A stretch of 37,941 nt of DNA. Source: Acidobacteriota bacterium. GTDB taxonomy: Bacteria; Acidobacteriota; Vicinamibacteria; Vicinamibacterales; UBA2999. Shown here in pieces: positions 1 through 12,494 of this stretch (positions are counted from its first letter, which is position 1; every line of letters begins with the position of its first letter). The stretch lies in assembly GCA_003222635.1 (NCBI GenBank), contig QHWQ01000015.1:1-37941 (forward strand), written 5' to 3'. The position numbers were made by a program, and so were the translations under genes. The notes below the pieces were generated by a model that saw only the letters and a list, made by a program, of their open reading frames with translations, searched no databases and had not been told where the DNA came from.

Positions 1-1
1 G

Positions 2-721
2 CTGCACCTCGAGATCATCGTCGACCGCCTGAAGCGCGAGTTCAGCGTCGAGGCGAGCGTCGGCAAGCCACAGGTCGCCTACAAGGAAACCCTGACGCGT
101 CCCGCCGACGGAGAAGGTCGGTATATCCGTCAGACGGGCGGACGCGGCCAGTACGGCCACGCCAAGATCCATCTCTATCCGGCGGAGCCCGGCACGGGCT
201 ACGTGTTCGAGAATGAAATTGTCGGCGGAACGATCCCGAAAGAGTTCATCAAGCCGATCGACGAGGGGATCAAGGAAGCGCTCACGCGCGGCATCCTCGC
301 CGGCTATCCGGTCGACGACGTGAAGATCGAGCTCTACGACGGCTCGTTCCACGACGTGGACTCCTCCGAAATGGCGTTCAAGATTGCCGGGTCGATGGCG
401 TTCCAGGACGCGGCGAAGAAGGCAAAGCCGGTGTTGCTCGAGCCGATCATGCGCGTCGAGGTGGTCGTCCCGAAGGACTACATGGGCGACGTGATGGGCG
501 ACCTCGCCAGCCGGCGCGGCCGGATTCAGTCGCAGGAAGATCGCGGTGGCACGCAGATCATCAACGCGCGCGTGCCGCTGTCGGAGATGTTCGGCTACGC
601 CACGGATCTGCGGTCGCGCACGCAGGGGCGCGCCACCTACTCGATGCACTTCGATCGCTACGAGCAGGCGCCGCAAAACGTGAGCGAGGAAGTTGTCGCC
701 CGCATCCAGGGCACCAAATAG
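2..721 (+). CDS. fusA: Elongation factor G, C-terminal part (5' truncated by window edge)
   Basis: Frame open from base 2: [30 protein letters not shown]...[12 protein letters not shown]...[10 protein letters not shown]-like EF-G domains IV/V; directly upstream of tuf. Confidence 0.96.
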   Translation: MHLEIIVDRLKREFSVEASVGKPQVAYKETLTRPADGEGRYIRQTGGRGQYGHAKIHLYPAEPGTGYVFENEIVGGTIPKEFIKPIDEGIKEALTRGILAGYPVDDVKIELYDGSFHDVDSSEMAFKIAGSMAFQDAAKKAKPVLLEPIMRVEVVVPKDYMGDVMGDLASRRGRIQSQEDRGGTQIINARVPLSEMFGYATDLRSRTQGRATYSMHFDRYEQAPQNVSEEVVARIQGTK

Positions 722-733
722 TCGGAGAGTGTA

Positions 734-2265
<1,532 letters not shown>

Positions 2266-2267
2266 CC

Positions 2268-2951
2268 ATGGTCACCGGACTGATCGGGAAAAAGGTCGGG
2301 ATGACGCAGCTGTTCGCCGCGGACGGCAGCGTGCACCCCGCGACGGTGCTCAAGGCGGGTCCGTGCGTCGTCTCGCAGGTGAAGACGGCCGACAACGACG
2401 GCTATGAAGCCGTGCAGCTCGGCCTCGTCGAGGCGGGCAAGCACAAGGAGAACAAGCCGACCGAGGGGCACTTCAAGAAGGCCGGCGTGCCGCCGACGCG
2501 CGTGCGCCGCGAGGTGCGCGTGAAGACGGGCGGCGAAACGCCGAAGGCGGGCGACCAGGTCAACGTCTCCATCTTCGCGGAGAACGAGCGCGTGGACGTG
2601 GTCGGGACGAGCCGCGGCAAGGGCTTCCAGGGCGTCGTCAAGCGCCACCACTTCAAGGGCGGACGTATGTCGCACGGCTCGATGTTCCATCGCGCGCCGG
2701 GGTCGATCGGCGCCTCGTCGTATCCGTCCCGCGTCGTGAAGGGGATGCGCATGGGCGGCCACATGGGCGCCGCCGGCGTGACGACGAGGAACCTCAAGGT
2801 GCTGCGCGTCGATCCGGAAAACAACCTGCTCCTCGTCGAGGGCTCGGTCCCCGGTGGTCCGAACGCCATCGTCGTAATCCGCAAGGCCGTGGCCGCGAAG
2901 ACCATCAAGGTCGCGCAGGTCGAGCCGGCGAAGAAGAAGGGCAAGAAGTAG
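2268..2951 (+). CDS. rplC: 50S ribosomal protein L3
   Basis: [13 protein letters not shown]...[26 protein letters not shown]. Confidence 0.98.
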   Translation: MVTGLIGKKVGMTQLFAADGSVHPATVLKAGPCVVSQVKTADNDGYEAVQLGLVEAGKHKENKPTEGHFKKAGVPPTRVRREVRVKTGGETPKAGDQVNVSIFAENERVDVVGTSRGKGFQGVVKRHHFKGGRMSHGSMFHRAPGSIGASSYPSRVVKGMRMGGHMGAAGVTTRNLKVLRVDPENNLLLVEGSVPGGPNAIVVIRKAVAAKTIKVAQVEPAKKKGKK

Positions 2952-2953
2952 CC

Positions 2954-3592
2954 ATGACGGTTGATGTCGTCAACGCAGAGAACAAGAAAGTCGGCTCGGT
3001 CGATCTGAGCGACGAGGTGTTCGGCGGACGCGTGAAGACCGACCTCATTCACGAGTCGGTCGTGCGCGCCAACGCGGCCGAGCGCCGCGGCACGCACGCG
3101 ACCAAGACGCGCGCGATGGTCAGCGGCAGCGGCAGGAAGCCGTGGCGGCAGAAGGGCACCGGCCGCGCGCGCGTCGGTGAAATCAGAAACCCGTTGTGGC
3201 GCAAGGGCGGCACCGTGTTCGGCCCGCAGCCGCGGAGCTACGAATATCACCTACCGAAGAAGGTGGAGAAGGGTGCGCTCCGCGCCGCGCTGACGCAGAA
3301 GCTGCGCGACGGCAGCGTGACCGTCGTCGACGCGCTGAGCGTCGGCGAGATCAAGACGAAGGCGGCGGCGGAGATGCTCAAGCGTCTCGGCGTCGAAGGC
3401 GGGGCGAAGCGGGCAAGCAGCGCACTGCTCGTCGACGTGAAGCCGGACGACAAGCTGTCGCTGTCGCTGCGCAACATCGAGGGCGTGCGCATCCTCGCCA
3501 GCAACCGCGTGAGCGCGCGCGACATCGTCAACGCGCGGCGCCTCGTGCTGACGCAGGCGGCGATTGAGAAGCTGCAAGAGGCACTTGGGTAA
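2954..3592 (+). CDS. rplD: 50S ribosomal protein L4
   Basis: [53 protein letters not shown]. Confidence 0.98.
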   Translation: MTVDVVNAENKKVGSVDLSDEVFGGRVKTDLIHESVVRANAAERRGTHATKTRAMVSGSGRKPWRQKGTGRARVGEIRNPLWRKGGTVFGPQPRSYEYHLPKKVEKGALRAALTQKLRDGSVTVVDALSVGEIKTKAAAEMLKRLGVEGGAKRASSALLVDVKPDDKLSLSLRNIEGVRILASNRVSARDIVNARRLVLTQAAIEKLQEALG

Positions 3593-3657
3593 CCACGAAG
3601 AACGCGAAGAACACGAAGAGACAAACACTCTTCGCGAATTTCGTGACCTTCGTGGTT
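3591..3657. repeat. Imperfect inverted repeat built from CACGAAG-type words, in the rplD-rplW gap
   Basis: Left arm AACCACGAAGAACGCGAAGAACACGAAGAG; reverse complement of right arm AACCACGAAGGTCACGAAATTCGCGAAGAG; outer 10 bp perfectly paired. Confidence 0.8.
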
Positions 3658-3667
3658 GAGAAAAGTT

Positions 3668-3958
3668 ATGAAGCTAACGAACGTTCTGAGGCGTCCCTTG
3701 ATTACCGAGAAGACCACGGGCATCCGCGAGGACGGCCGCACGCTGGTGTTCCAGGTGGCGCGCGACGCCAACAAGATCGACATCAGGAAAGCCGTCGAGT
3801 CGCTGCTCGGCTCGAAAGTGGAGAGCGTCCGCACCTCTCTGGCGCACGGCAAGTTCAAGCGCCAGGGGAAGTATACCGGCCGCCGCTCGGACTGGAAAAA
3901 GGCGTACGTGAAGCTGCGGGACGGCGAGAAGCTTCCGGACTTCCTCCAGGGGGCATAA
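3668..3958 (+). CDS. rplW: 50S ribosomal protein L23
   Basis: MKLTNVLRRPLITEKTTGI...RRSDWKKAYVKLRDGEKL; start chosen at ATG 3668 rather than the track start 3656. Confidence 0.95.
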   Translation: MKLTNVLRRPLITEKTTGIREDGRTLVFQVARDANKIDIRKAVESLLGSKVESVRTSLAHGKFKRQGKYTGRRSDWKKAYVKLRDGEKLPDFLQGA

Positions 3959-3964
3959 CAGATC

Positions 3965-4789
3965 ATGGCGATTCGCAAATACAACCCGACCTCGCCCGGC
4001 GTGCGCGGCAAGACGTCGCTCACCTTCGACGAGATCACGACGAACGAGCCGTATCGTCCGCTGACGGAGAACCTGGACAACTCCGGGGGCCGCGACAACA
4101 AGGGCCACCTGACGTCCTGGTGGCGCGGCGGCGGGCACAAGCGCCTCTATCGCGTCATCGACTTCAAGCGCGACAAGAAGAACATCCCGGCGAAGGTCGC
4201 GACGGTCGAGTACGACCCGAACCGCTCGTCGCGCATCGCGCTGCTCACCTACGCCGACGGCGAGAAGCGCTACATCCTGCAGCCGAACGGCATCAAGGTC
4301 GGCGACACGATCATTGCGGGCGACAGCGTCGACATCCTGCCGGGCAACTGCCTGCCGCTGAAGAACATTCCGCTCGGCACGCAGATCCACAACGTGGAGC
4401 TGCGGCCCGGCAAGGGCGGGCAGATCGCGCGCAGCGCGGGGTCGTCGGTGCAGCTGGTCGCGCGTGAAGGCGAGTACGCCAGCGTGCGCATGCCCTCGGG
4501 CGAGATTCGCAAGATCAACGTCGAGTGCGTGGCGACGATCGGCCAGGTGGGCAACCTCGATCACGAGAACGTGTCGATCGGCAAGGCGGGGCGCAGCCGC
4601 TGGCTGGGTCAGCGTCCGCACGTCCGCGGCGTCGCGATGAACCCGGTCGATCATCCGCTTGGCGGCGGTGAAGGCAAGACATCCGGCGGCCGTCACCCGG
4701 TGACGCCGTGGGGCCAGCCGACCAAGGGCTACAAGACGCGCCGCCGCAAGCAGACGGATCGCTTCATTGTTCAGCGAAGGACGAAGTAA
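3965..4789 (+). CDS. rplB: 50S ribosomal protein L2
   Basis: [14 protein letters not shown]...[30 protein letters not shown]. Confidence 0.98.
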   Translation: MAIRKYNPTSPGVRGKTSLTFDEITTNEPYRPLTENLDNSGGRDNKGHLTSWWRGGGHKRLYRVIDFKRDKKNIPAKVATVEYDPNRSSRIALLTYADGEKRYILQPNGIKVGDTIIAGDSVDILPGNCLPLKNIPLGTQIHNVELRPGKGGQIARSAGSSVQLVAREGEYASVRMPSGEIRKINVECVATIGQVGNLDHENVSIGKAGRSRWLGQRPHVRGVAMNPVDHPLGGGEGKTSGGRHPVTPWGQPTKGYKTRRRKQTDRFIVQRRTK

Positions 4790-5074
4790 ATGAGCAGGTC
4801 CATGAAGAAGGGCCCGTTCGTCGACACGCCGCTTCTCGAGAAGCTGGAAGCGATGAACCGGGCCAACGAGAAGAAGGTCATCAAGACGTGGTCGCGCCGT
4901 TCGACCGTGATCCCCGAGATGGTGGGTCACACGATGGCGGTACACAACGGGAGGAAGTTCATCCCGGTCTACGTCACGGAAAACATGGTGGGCCACAAGC
5001 TCGGCGAGTTCGCGCCGACTCGGCATTTCCGCGGCCACACGGCACGCGGCGAGAAGGCCACGCGGGTCCGTTGA
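4790..5074 (+). CDS. rpsS: 30S ribosomal protein S19
   Basis: [20 protein letters not shown]...[39 protein letters not shown]. Confidence 0.98.
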   Translation: MSRSMKKGPFVDTPLLEKLEAMNRANEKKVIKTWSRRSTVIPEMVGHTMAVHNGRKFIPVYVTENMVGHKLGEFAPTRHFRGHTARGEKATRVR

Positions 5075-5104
5075 CAACGTTGCAGATAGGAAACGGTGAG
5101 AACG

Positions 5105-5439
5105 ATGGCTGATATCGAGATCCGAGCCGTGGCCAAGAACGTGCGCATGACGCCGCGATTGCAAAGGTGCTGCGCTCGGCGGTGGCCAACGTGCAGCAGG
5201 ACGAGGCGTTCAGCGGTGACATCGATCGCCTCTACGTCTCGGCCGCGTACGCGAACCAGGGGCCGTCGATGAAGCGCGTCCGTCCAGCCCCGATGGGGCG
5301 CGCGTACCGCGTCGTCAAGCGCACCGCGCACCTGACGGTGCAGGTGTCGGAGCGGGCGCTGAAGATCCCGCGCGTCGCTACGGACACTGATGCTGCCGCG
5401 GCGAAGAAGCCGCGCGCCAAGAAGAAGGAACAGGAGTAA
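5105..5439 (+). pseudogene. rplV: 50S ribosomal protein L22 with internal out-of-frame deletion (real lesion or assembly error)
   Basis: ATG 5105 gives MADIEIRAVAKNVRMTPR, then frame is lost; L22 C-terminal part resumes in another frame at ~5152: AAIAKVLRSAVANVQQDEAF...LYVSAAYANQGPSMKRVRPAPMGRAYRVVKRTAHLTV. Confidence 0.88.
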
Positions 5440-5441
5440 CT

Positions 5442-6131
5442 GTGGGCCAGAAGGTTCACCCCTACGGATTCCGGCTCGGTTTCAACAAGACCTGGCGCTC
5501 GCGCTGGTACTCGGACCGCGACTACGCCAAGCTGCTGCACGAGGATCTCGCCCTGCGGCAGGACCTGAAGAAGCGGTTCTCGCACGCGGGCGTCTCGCGG
5601 ATCGAAACCGAGCGCGCGGCGAACAAGCTGAAGATCGACATCTTCACCTCGCGCCCGGGCATCATCATCGGCCGCAAGGGGACGGAAGTCGACAAGCTGA
5701 AGCAGGAAATCCAGAAGCGGACCAACCGCGAGGTCTTCATCAACATCCAGGAGATCCAGAAGCCCGAGCTCGAGGCGCAGCTCATCGGCGAATCGGTGGC
5801 GGTGCAGCTCGAAAAGCGCGTGGCGTTCCGCCGCGCGATGCGCAAGGCCGTCGAATCGGCGCTGCGCTTCGGCGCGCGCGGCATCAAGGTGCGTGTGTCG
5901 GGCCGGTTGAATGGCGCGGAAATCGCGCGCTCGGAGTGGTACCTGCACGGGCAGCTGCCGCTGCAGACGCTGCGCGCCGACATCGACTACGGCTTCGCCG
6001 AGGCGAACACGACCTACGGCCAGATCGGCGTGAAGGTGTGGCTCTACAAGGGCGAGCGGCTGGTGCCGCGCCTCGGTCGTGACGAGGAATACCGGGATCG
6101 CGCGCCGCGCCGGCCGCCCCCCCGGGCATAA
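5442..6131 (+). CDS. rpsC: 30S ribosomal protein S3 (GTG start)
   Basis: [23 protein letters not shown]...[17 protein letters not shown]. Confidence 0.98.
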   Translation: MGQKVHPYGFRLGFNKTWRSRWYSDRDYAKLLHEDLALRQDLKKRFSHAGVSRIETERAANKLKIDIFTSRPGIIIGRKGTEVDKLKQEIQKRTNREVFINIQEIQKPELEAQLIGESVAVQLEKRVAFRRAMRKAVESALRFGARGIKVRVSGRLNGAEIARSEWYLHGQLPLQTLRADIDYGFAEANTTYGQIGVKVWLYKGERLVPRLGRDEEYRDRAPRRPPPRA

Positions 6132-6146
6132 CGAGGGACCTGCATC

Positions 6147-6572
6147 ATGTTGATGCCGAAGAAAGTCAAATACCGCAAGCAGCAGCGCGGGCGCATGACG
6201 GGCAAGGCGTGGCGCGGATCCGACGTGTCGTTCGGCGATTACGGCTTGAAGGCGATGGAGCCGGCGTGGATCACCGACCGCCAGATCGAGGCGGCGCGCG
6301 TGGCGATGACGCGCTTCATCAAGCGCGGCGGCAAGATCTGGGTGCGCGTGTTCCCGGACAAGCCGATCACGAAGAAGCCGCAGGAAACCCGCATGGGCAA
6401 GGGCAAGGGCGCGCCCGAGCAGTGGGTCTGCGTCGTCCGTCCGGGACGCATCATGTTCGAGATGGAAGGCGTGACCGAGGTCGAAGCGCGGAAGGCGATG
6501 AATCTGGCGGCGGCGAAGCTGCCGATCAAGACGAAGTTCGCGACCCGGTTCGGCCAGGAGAAGATCGCATGA
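6147..6572 (+). CDS. rplP: 50S ribosomal protein L16
   Basis: [24 protein letters not shown]...[32 protein letters not shown]. Confidence 0.98.
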   Translation: MLMPKKVKYRKQQRGRMTGKAWRGSDVSFGDYGLKAMEPAWITDRQIEAARVAMTRFIKRGGKIWVRVFPDKPITKKPQETRMGKGKGAPEQWVCVVRPGRIMFEMEGVTEVEARKAMNLAAAKLPIKTKFATRFGQEKIA

Positions 6573-6766
6573 ACGTTGAAGAGATTCGCGAGCTGTCGAT
6601 CGACGTGCTGCGCGATCGGGAGAAGGAGCTCGACGACCAGCTGTTCCGGCTGCGCATCCAGAAGTCGATGGGGCAGCTCGAGGCGCCCGCCAAGGTGCGC
6701 GACGTCCGTCGTGACCTGGCGAGGGTGAAGACGATCCTCCGCGAGAAAGAGCAGGCACAGGCATGA
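6569..6766 (+). CDS. rpmC: 50S ribosomal protein L29
   Basis: [69 protein letters not shown] overlaps at both ends; not a separate ORF in the track. Confidence 0.95.
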   Translation: MNVEEIRELSIDVLRDREKELDDQLFRLRIQKSMGQLEAPAKVRDVRRDLARVKTILREKEQAQA

Positions 6767-7017
6767 GCGTCAAGCAGCAGCTGACCGGCACGGTGGTCAG
6801 CGACAAGATGGAGAAGACCGTCGTCGTCGCGGTGGAGCGCAAGGTGCGCCACGGCCTCTACGGCAAGAGCCAGAAGAAGACGTCGACGTTCGTCGCGCAC
6901 AACGAGGGCAACGAGGCGAAGACCGGCGACACCGTCGCCATCGCCGAGTCGCGCCCGCTGTCGCGGCGCAAGCGGTGGATCGTGACGCGCGTCGTCGCGA
7001 AAGCACAGCAGGTCTAA
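6763..7017 (+). CDS. rpsQ: 30S ribosomal protein S17
   Basis: [29 protein letters not shown]...[10 protein letters not shown]. Confidence 0.97.
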   Translation: MSVKQQLTGTVVSDKMEKTVVVAVERKVRHGLYGKSQKKTSTFVAHNEGNEAKTGDTVAIAESRPLSRRKRWIVTRVVAKAQQV

Positions 7018-7047
7018 CGCGAATCGATCCAGGGACGGAGCACAGCC

Positions 7048-7252
7048 ATGATTCAGATGCGATCGATTCTCGACGTCGCCGACAACTCCGGCGCGCGCAA
7101 GATTTCGATCATCAACCCGATCGGCGGGTCGACCGGCCGCTACGCGCGGCTCGGCGACATCGTCACGGCGTCGGTGAAGGAAGCGACGCCCGCGCGAGCT
7201 GCGCGAGCGGCGATTCATGAAGATCATTTCGCTGGCACCGGAGGTCTTATAG
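7048..7252 (+). pseudogene. rplN: 50S ribosomal protein L14 with internal out-of-frame deletion (real lesion or assembly error)
   Basis: [48 protein letters not shown] in one frame; [19 protein letters not shown] in another frame ending TAG 7250-7252; middle ~50 residues absent. Confidence 0.9.
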
Positions 7253-7328
7253 GCGGCGCGTAAAGCGCCGCCCTACACCGCCGATTGACGGTCAATGGAC
7301 AGTGTAGGGCGCCCCTTTACGGGGCGCC
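7252..7328. repeat. REP-like inverted pair (BIME-like), copy 1, between rplN and rplX
   Basis: Unit A 7252-7278 GGCGGCGC-GTAAA-GCGCCGCC-CTACAC; unit B 7302-7328 inverted, GTGTAG-GGCGCCCC-TTTAC-GGGGCGCC; spacer contains the palindrome ATTGAC-G-GTCAAT. Confidence 0.88.
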
Positions 7329-7339
7329 AGGTGAAAACG

Positions 7340-7672
7340 ATGTCGAGACTACACACGCCGATTCGCAAGAACGACACCGTGTCGATCAACACGGGCAAAG
7401 ACAGCGGCAAGCGCGGCCGCGTGCTGAAGGTGATCCCGGGCAGCAATCGCCTGATCGTCGAAGGCGTCAACATGATCAAGCGCCACACGCGCCCGAACCC
7501 GCAGCGCAACATCAAGGGCGGGATCGTCGAGCGCGAAGCGGCGCTGCACGCGAGCAACGTCCAGCTCGTGTGCCCCGAGTGCGGCGCGGTGACGCGCATC
7601 GGGCACAAGATTCTCGGCGACGGCCGCAAGGTGCGCGTCTGCCGCAAGTGCGAGGGAGTGGTCGACAAATGA
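7340..7672 (+). CDS. rplX: 50S ribosomal protein L24
   Basis: [55 protein letters not shown]; start at ATG 7340. Confidence 0.96.
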   Translation: MSRLHTPIRKNDTVSINTGKDSGKRGRVLKVIPGSNRLIVEGVNMIKRHTRPNPQRNIKGGIVEREAALHASNVQLVCPECGAVTRIGHKILGDGRKVRVCRKCEGVVDK

Positions 7673-8211
7673 ACCGCTTGAAGGCCCGCTACCAGAAGGA
7701 AGTCGTGCCGGCTCTCAAGAAGGAGTTCGGCTACACGAACGTGATGGCGATCCCCAAGGTGGACAAGGTCGTCATCAACATGGGGCTTGGCGAGGCGACA
7801 TCGAACGCGAAGATCGCCGACGTCGGCGCCGACGAATTGAGCCGCATCACCGGCCAGAAGGCTATGGTGCGCCGCGCGACCAAGTCGATCGCGCAGTTCA
7901 AGCTGCGCCAGGGGATGCCGGTCGGCGCGATGGTGACGCTGCGCGGCGAGCGGATGTACGAGTTCCTCGACCGCCTGATCTCGATCGCCCTGCCGCGCGT
8001 CCGCGACTTCCGCGGCGTGTCGCCGAAGGGATTCGACGGCCGCGGCAATTACACGCTCGGCCTGCGCGACCAGCTGCTGTTCCCCGAGATCGACTACATG
8101 AAGGTCGACAAGGCGCGCGGCATGAACGTGTCCGTGGTGACGACGGCCAAGACCGACGAGGAAGCGCGGAAGCTGCTCCAGTTCATGGGCATGCCGTTCC
8201 GCACGAACTGA
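7669..8211 (+). CDS. rplE: 50S ribosomal protein L5
   Basis: [43 protein letters not shown]...[40 protein letters not shown] overlap with rplX. Confidence 0.97.
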   Translation: MNRLKARYQKEVVPALKKEFGYTNVMAIPKVDKVVINMGLGEATSNAKIADVGADELSRITGQKAMVRRATKSIAQFKLRQGMPVGAMVTLRGERMYEFLDRLISIALPRVRDFRGVSPKGFDGRGNYTLGLRDQLLFPEIDYMKVDKARGMNVSVVTTAKTDEEARKLLQFMGMPFRTN

Positions 8212-8224
8212 GAAGGACGAACGA

Positions 8225-8410
8225 ATGGCGACGACTGCAAAGATTGCCAAGGAAGCCAAGCCGCCGAAGTACAAGATTCGCCTGCGCAACCGCTGCCGCC
8301 TCTGCGGGCGCCCCCGCGCCTACATGCGCAAGTTCGCGATGTGCCGCCTCTGCTTCCGCAAGCTGGCACTGGAAGGCGACGTCACCGGTGTGACGAAGAG
8401 CTCCTGGTAG
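8225..8410 (+). CDS. rpsN: 30S ribosomal protein S14, zinc-binding type
   Basis: 61 aa; [39 protein letters not shown] with two CxxC. Confidence 0.96.
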   Translation: MATTAKIAKEAKPPKYKIRLRNRCRLCGRPRAYMRKFAMCRLCFRKLALEGDVTGVTKSSW

Positions 8411-8425
8411 ACGGAAGGAACAACG

Positions 8426-8839
8426 ATGACCGATCCGATTTCCGACATGCTCTCCCGCATCCGCAACGCGGTGTCCGCCAAGCACGCACGCGTGGACCTG
8501 CCCGCGAGCAAGCTCAAGGCCGAGATTGCGCGGATCCTCCAGGACGAGGGCTACATCCAGGGCTATCGTTTGGTCGAGGAGCCCGCGGAGGGCAAGGGCC
8601 GGGCGCCGCGCCCGATGATCCGCGTGTTCCTGAAGTACGGGCCGCACGGCGAGAAGGTGATCTCGGGCATCGAGCGCATCAGCCGTCCGGGACGCCGCGT
8701 CTATCTCGGCGTCGACGACGTGCCGGCGGTGCTCGGCGGCCTCGGCACGAATATCCTGACGACGTCGCGCGGCGTGATGACGGGGCGTGCGGCGCGCAAG
8801 GCCGGCGTCGGCGGCGAAGTCCTCTGCAACGTATGGTAG
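8426..8839 (+). CDS. rpsH: 30S ribosomal protein S8
   Basis: [31 protein letters not shown]...[25 protein letters not shown]. Confidence 0.97.
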   Translation: MTDPISDMLSRIRNAVSAKHARVDLPASKLKAEIARILQDEGYIQGYRLVEEPAEGKGRAPRPMIRVFLKYGPHGEKVISGIERISRPGRRVYLGVDDVPAVLGGLGTNILTTSRGVMTGRAARKAGVGGEVLCNVW

Positions 8840-8858
8840 CTGCGAGCTGAGGTCAGCA

Positions 8859-9398
8859 ATGTCACGAATTGGCAAGAAACCGATTACGCTGCCGAAGGGC
8901 GTCACCGTGAAGATCGCCCGCGGCGCGATTGAAGTGAAGGGCCCGAAGGGCACGGTGAATCAGTACGTGCCGCCGGGCATCGGCTTCGCGCAGGAGGACG
9001 GCACGATCGTGGCGAAGCCGGAGCGTGACGACCCGGAACTCGGCAAGTTCCACGGCCTGGCGCGGAGCCTTATCGCCAACGCGGTGCAGGGTGTCACCGA
9101 GGGCTTCAAGAAGGAGCTCGACATCGTCGGCATCGGCTACCGCGCGGAGGTGAAGGGCAAGCAGGTGGTCTTCGCGCTCGGCTACTCGCATCCGATCGTC
9201 TACGACATCCCCAACGCGATCGACATCGCGATCGACAAGCAGACGCACATCACCGTGACGGGCGTCGATCGCCAGCTCGTGGGGCAGGTGGCGGCCAACA
9301 TCCGCCGCATGCGCAAGCCGGATCCCTACAAGCAGAAGGGCGTGCGCTACACGGGTGAAGTGCTGAAGAAGAAAGTCGGCAAGACCGGAGCGAAATAA
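8859..9398 (+). CDS. rplF: 50S ribosomal protein L6
   Basis: [19 protein letters not shown]...[36 protein letters not shown]; start ATG 8859. Confidence 0.97.
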   Translation: MSRIGKKPITLPKGVTVKIARGAIEVKGPKGTVNQYVPPGIGFAQEDGTIVAKPERDDPELGKFHGLARSLIANAVQGVTEGFKKELDIVGIGYRAEVKGKQVVFALGYSHPIVYDIPNAIDIAIDKQTHITVTGVDRQLVGQVAANIRRMRKPDPYKQKGVRYTGEVLKKKVGKTGAK

Positions 9399-9772
9399 TG
9401 CGGATGAAGACGAAGGAAGATCGCCGCGAGCGCATCAAGCACCGCATTCGCAAGCGCGTGCAGGGCACCGAGGCGCGCCCGCGTCTGACGGTGTTCCGCA
9501 GCGTGGCGCACATGTACGTGCAGGTGGTCGACGACATGACCGGCCGGACGATCGCGTCGGCCTCGACCGTCGAGCCGACGGTCAAAGGCGCGATGAAGAA
9601 GACGGAGCGCGGCGGCAACATCGCCGGCGCGAAGACGATCGGCAAGACCATCGCCGAGCGTCTCATCGAGAAGGGCGTCAAGCGCGTCGTGTTCGACCGC
9701 AACGGGTTCCTCTATCACGGCCGCGTGAAGGCGGTCGCCGACGCTGCTCGCGAAGCAGGTTTGGAGTTCTAG
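9398..9772 (+). CDS. rplR: 50S ribosomal protein L18
   Basis: [38 protein letters not shown]...[26 protein letters not shown]. Confidence 0.97.
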   Translation: MRMKTKEDRRERIKHRIRKRVQGTEARPRLTVFRSVAHMYVQVVDDMTGRTIASASTVEPTVKGAMKKTERGGNIAGAKTIGKTIAERLIEKGVKRVVFDRNGFLYHGRVKAVADAAREAGLEF

Positions 9773-9776
9773 GCCG

Positions 9777-10301
9777 ATGGCACAGATGAATCGCAATCGC
9801 GAGAAGGTCGACGCCTCGCAGCTGGAGATCAAGGACACCGTCGTCTCGATCAACCGCGTGACGAAGGTCGTCAAGGGCGGCAAGAACCTGAGCTTCAGCG
9901 CGCTCGTGGTCGTCGGCGACGGCCACGGCGTGGTCGGCTTCGGCGTCGGCAAGGCGAAGGAAGTGCCGTCGGCGATCAAGAAGGGGATTGAGGCCGCGAA
10001 GAAGAGCCTCATTCGCGTTCCGCTCAAGGGCACGACGATCCCGCATCAGGTGGTGGGCAAGTTCGGATCCGGCAGCGTGCTGCTCAAGCCGGCGCCGGAA
10101 GGCACCGGCCTCATCGCGGGCGGCGCGGTGCGTGCCGTCGTCGAGTCGGCGGGCATTCAGAACGTGCTGACCAAGTCGCTCGGATCGGCGAACCCGCACA
10201 ACGTCGTGCGCGCGACGTTCAAGGGGCTGATGGATCTGAAGGACCCGGCGCTGGTCGCGCGATATCGCGGCAAGGAAGAATCGGAGCTCGTCGGAGCGTA
10301 G
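9777..10301 (+). CDS. rpsE: 30S ribosomal protein S5
   Basis: [56 protein letters not shown]. Confidence 0.98.
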   Translation: MAQMNRNREKVDASQLEIKDTVVSINRVTKVVKGGKNLSFSALVVVGDGHGVVGFGVGKAKEVPSAIKKGIEAAKKSLIRVPLKGTTIPHQVVGKFGSGSVLLKPAPEGTGLIAGGAVRAVVESAGIQNVLTKSLGSANPHNVVRATFKGLMDLKDPALVARYRGKEESELVGA

Positions 10302-10303
10302 TC

Positions 10304-10510
10304 ATGGCCAAGAAACCAGCGGCGAAGGCAGCCGCGAAGAAACTGAAAGTGACGCTCCTGCGGAGCCCGATCGGGTTCAACAAGACGCAGGGGCTGACCG
10401 TGCAGGGGATGGGGCTGCGCCGCATCCGCCACACGGTGGAGCTGCCGGACACACCGGAGACGCGCGGCATGATTCACAAGGTGCGGCATTTAGTGGAAGT
10501 CGCGGAGTAG
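10304..10510 (+). CDS. rpmD: 50S ribosomal protein L30
   Basis: LKVTLLRSPIGFNKTQGLTVQGMGLRRIRHTVELPDTPETRGMIHKVRHLVEV after an Ala/Lys-rich N-terminus. Confidence 0.95.
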   Translation: MAKKPAAKAAAKKLKVTLLRSPIGFNKTQGLTVQGMGLRRIRHTVELPDTPETRGMIHKVRHLVEVAE

Positions 10511-10513
10511 GCG

Positions 10514-10963
10514 ATGGATCAGAGCACTCTCAAACCGGCTCGCGGATCGAAGCACTCGAAGAAGCGCGTCGGCCGCGGGCATGGCACCGGCCAGGGCACG
10601 CAGGCGGGACGCGGCCACAAGGGCGCGCAGTCGCGCTCGGGCTACAAGTTCAAGCGCGGCTTCGAAGGCGGCCAGATGCCGCTGCACCGCCGCATCCCGA
10701 AGCGCGGATTCCACAACCCGTTCCGCATCGAATACGTCGTGGTGAACCTCGACACGATTGCGGAGCGGTTCGACGCGAACACGGTCGTGACGCCGGAGCT
10801 GCTGCGCGAGCGCGGCGTCGTGCGGAGCGCCGGAAAGATCAAGGTGCTGGCGCGCGGCGACGTGTCGAAGAAGCTGACCGTCCGCGCGCACAAGTTCAGC
10901 GGCAAGGCGGCCGAGAAGCTCGCCGCCGCTGGTGGAGCGGCAGAGGTACTCGGCGGGGCGTAA
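10514..10963 (+). CDS. rplO: 50S ribosomal protein L15
   Basis: LKPARGSKHSKKRVGRGHGTGQGTQAGRGHKGAQSRSGYKFKRGFEGGQMPLHRRIPKRGF; ends ...EVLGGA with TAA inside the downstream repeat. Confidence 0.97.
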   Translation: MDQSTLKPARGSKHSKKRVGRGHGTGQGTQAGRGHKGAQSRSGYKFKRGFEGGQMPLHRRIPKRGFHNPFRIEYVVVNLDTIAERFDANTVVTPELLRERGVVRSAGKIKVLARGDVSKKLTVRAHKFSGKAAEKLAAAGGAAEVLGGA

Positions 10964-11006
10964 AGCCCCGCCCTACACCGTGTAGGGCGCCGCTTTACGC
11001 GGTGCC
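10952..11006. repeat. REP-like inverted pair (BIME-like), copy 2, between rplO and secY
   Basis: Unit C 10952-10978 GGCGGGGC-GTAAA-GCCCCGCC-CTACAC; unit D 10980-11006 inverted, GTGTAG-GGCGCCGC-TTTAC-GCGGTGCC; 1-nt spacer. Confidence 0.9.
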
Positions 11007-11021
11007 AAATGGGTAATAGCG

Positions 11022-12416
<1,395 letters not shown>

Positions 12417-12428
12417 ACGCAAGGCCGC

Positions 12429-12483
12429 GGGACGGGGGCACGCGTCCCGGAGCCAGGGGGACAGCGCCGCGCGTGCGCGGCGC
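12429..12483. repeat. Double hairpin in secY-adk gap
   Basis: GGGACG(12429-12434)/CGTCCC(12443-12448) and perfect GCGCCGCGC-GT-GCGCGGCGC (12464-12483); no T-tract follows. Confidence 0.65.
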
Positions 12484-12494
12484 CAGGAGACACT

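Noticed and set aside
3674-5164. 496-aa minus-strand ORF opposite rplW/rplB/rpsS
   Set aside because: Composition is an antisense artefact of high-GC codon usage; opposing frames are textbook ribosomal proteins.
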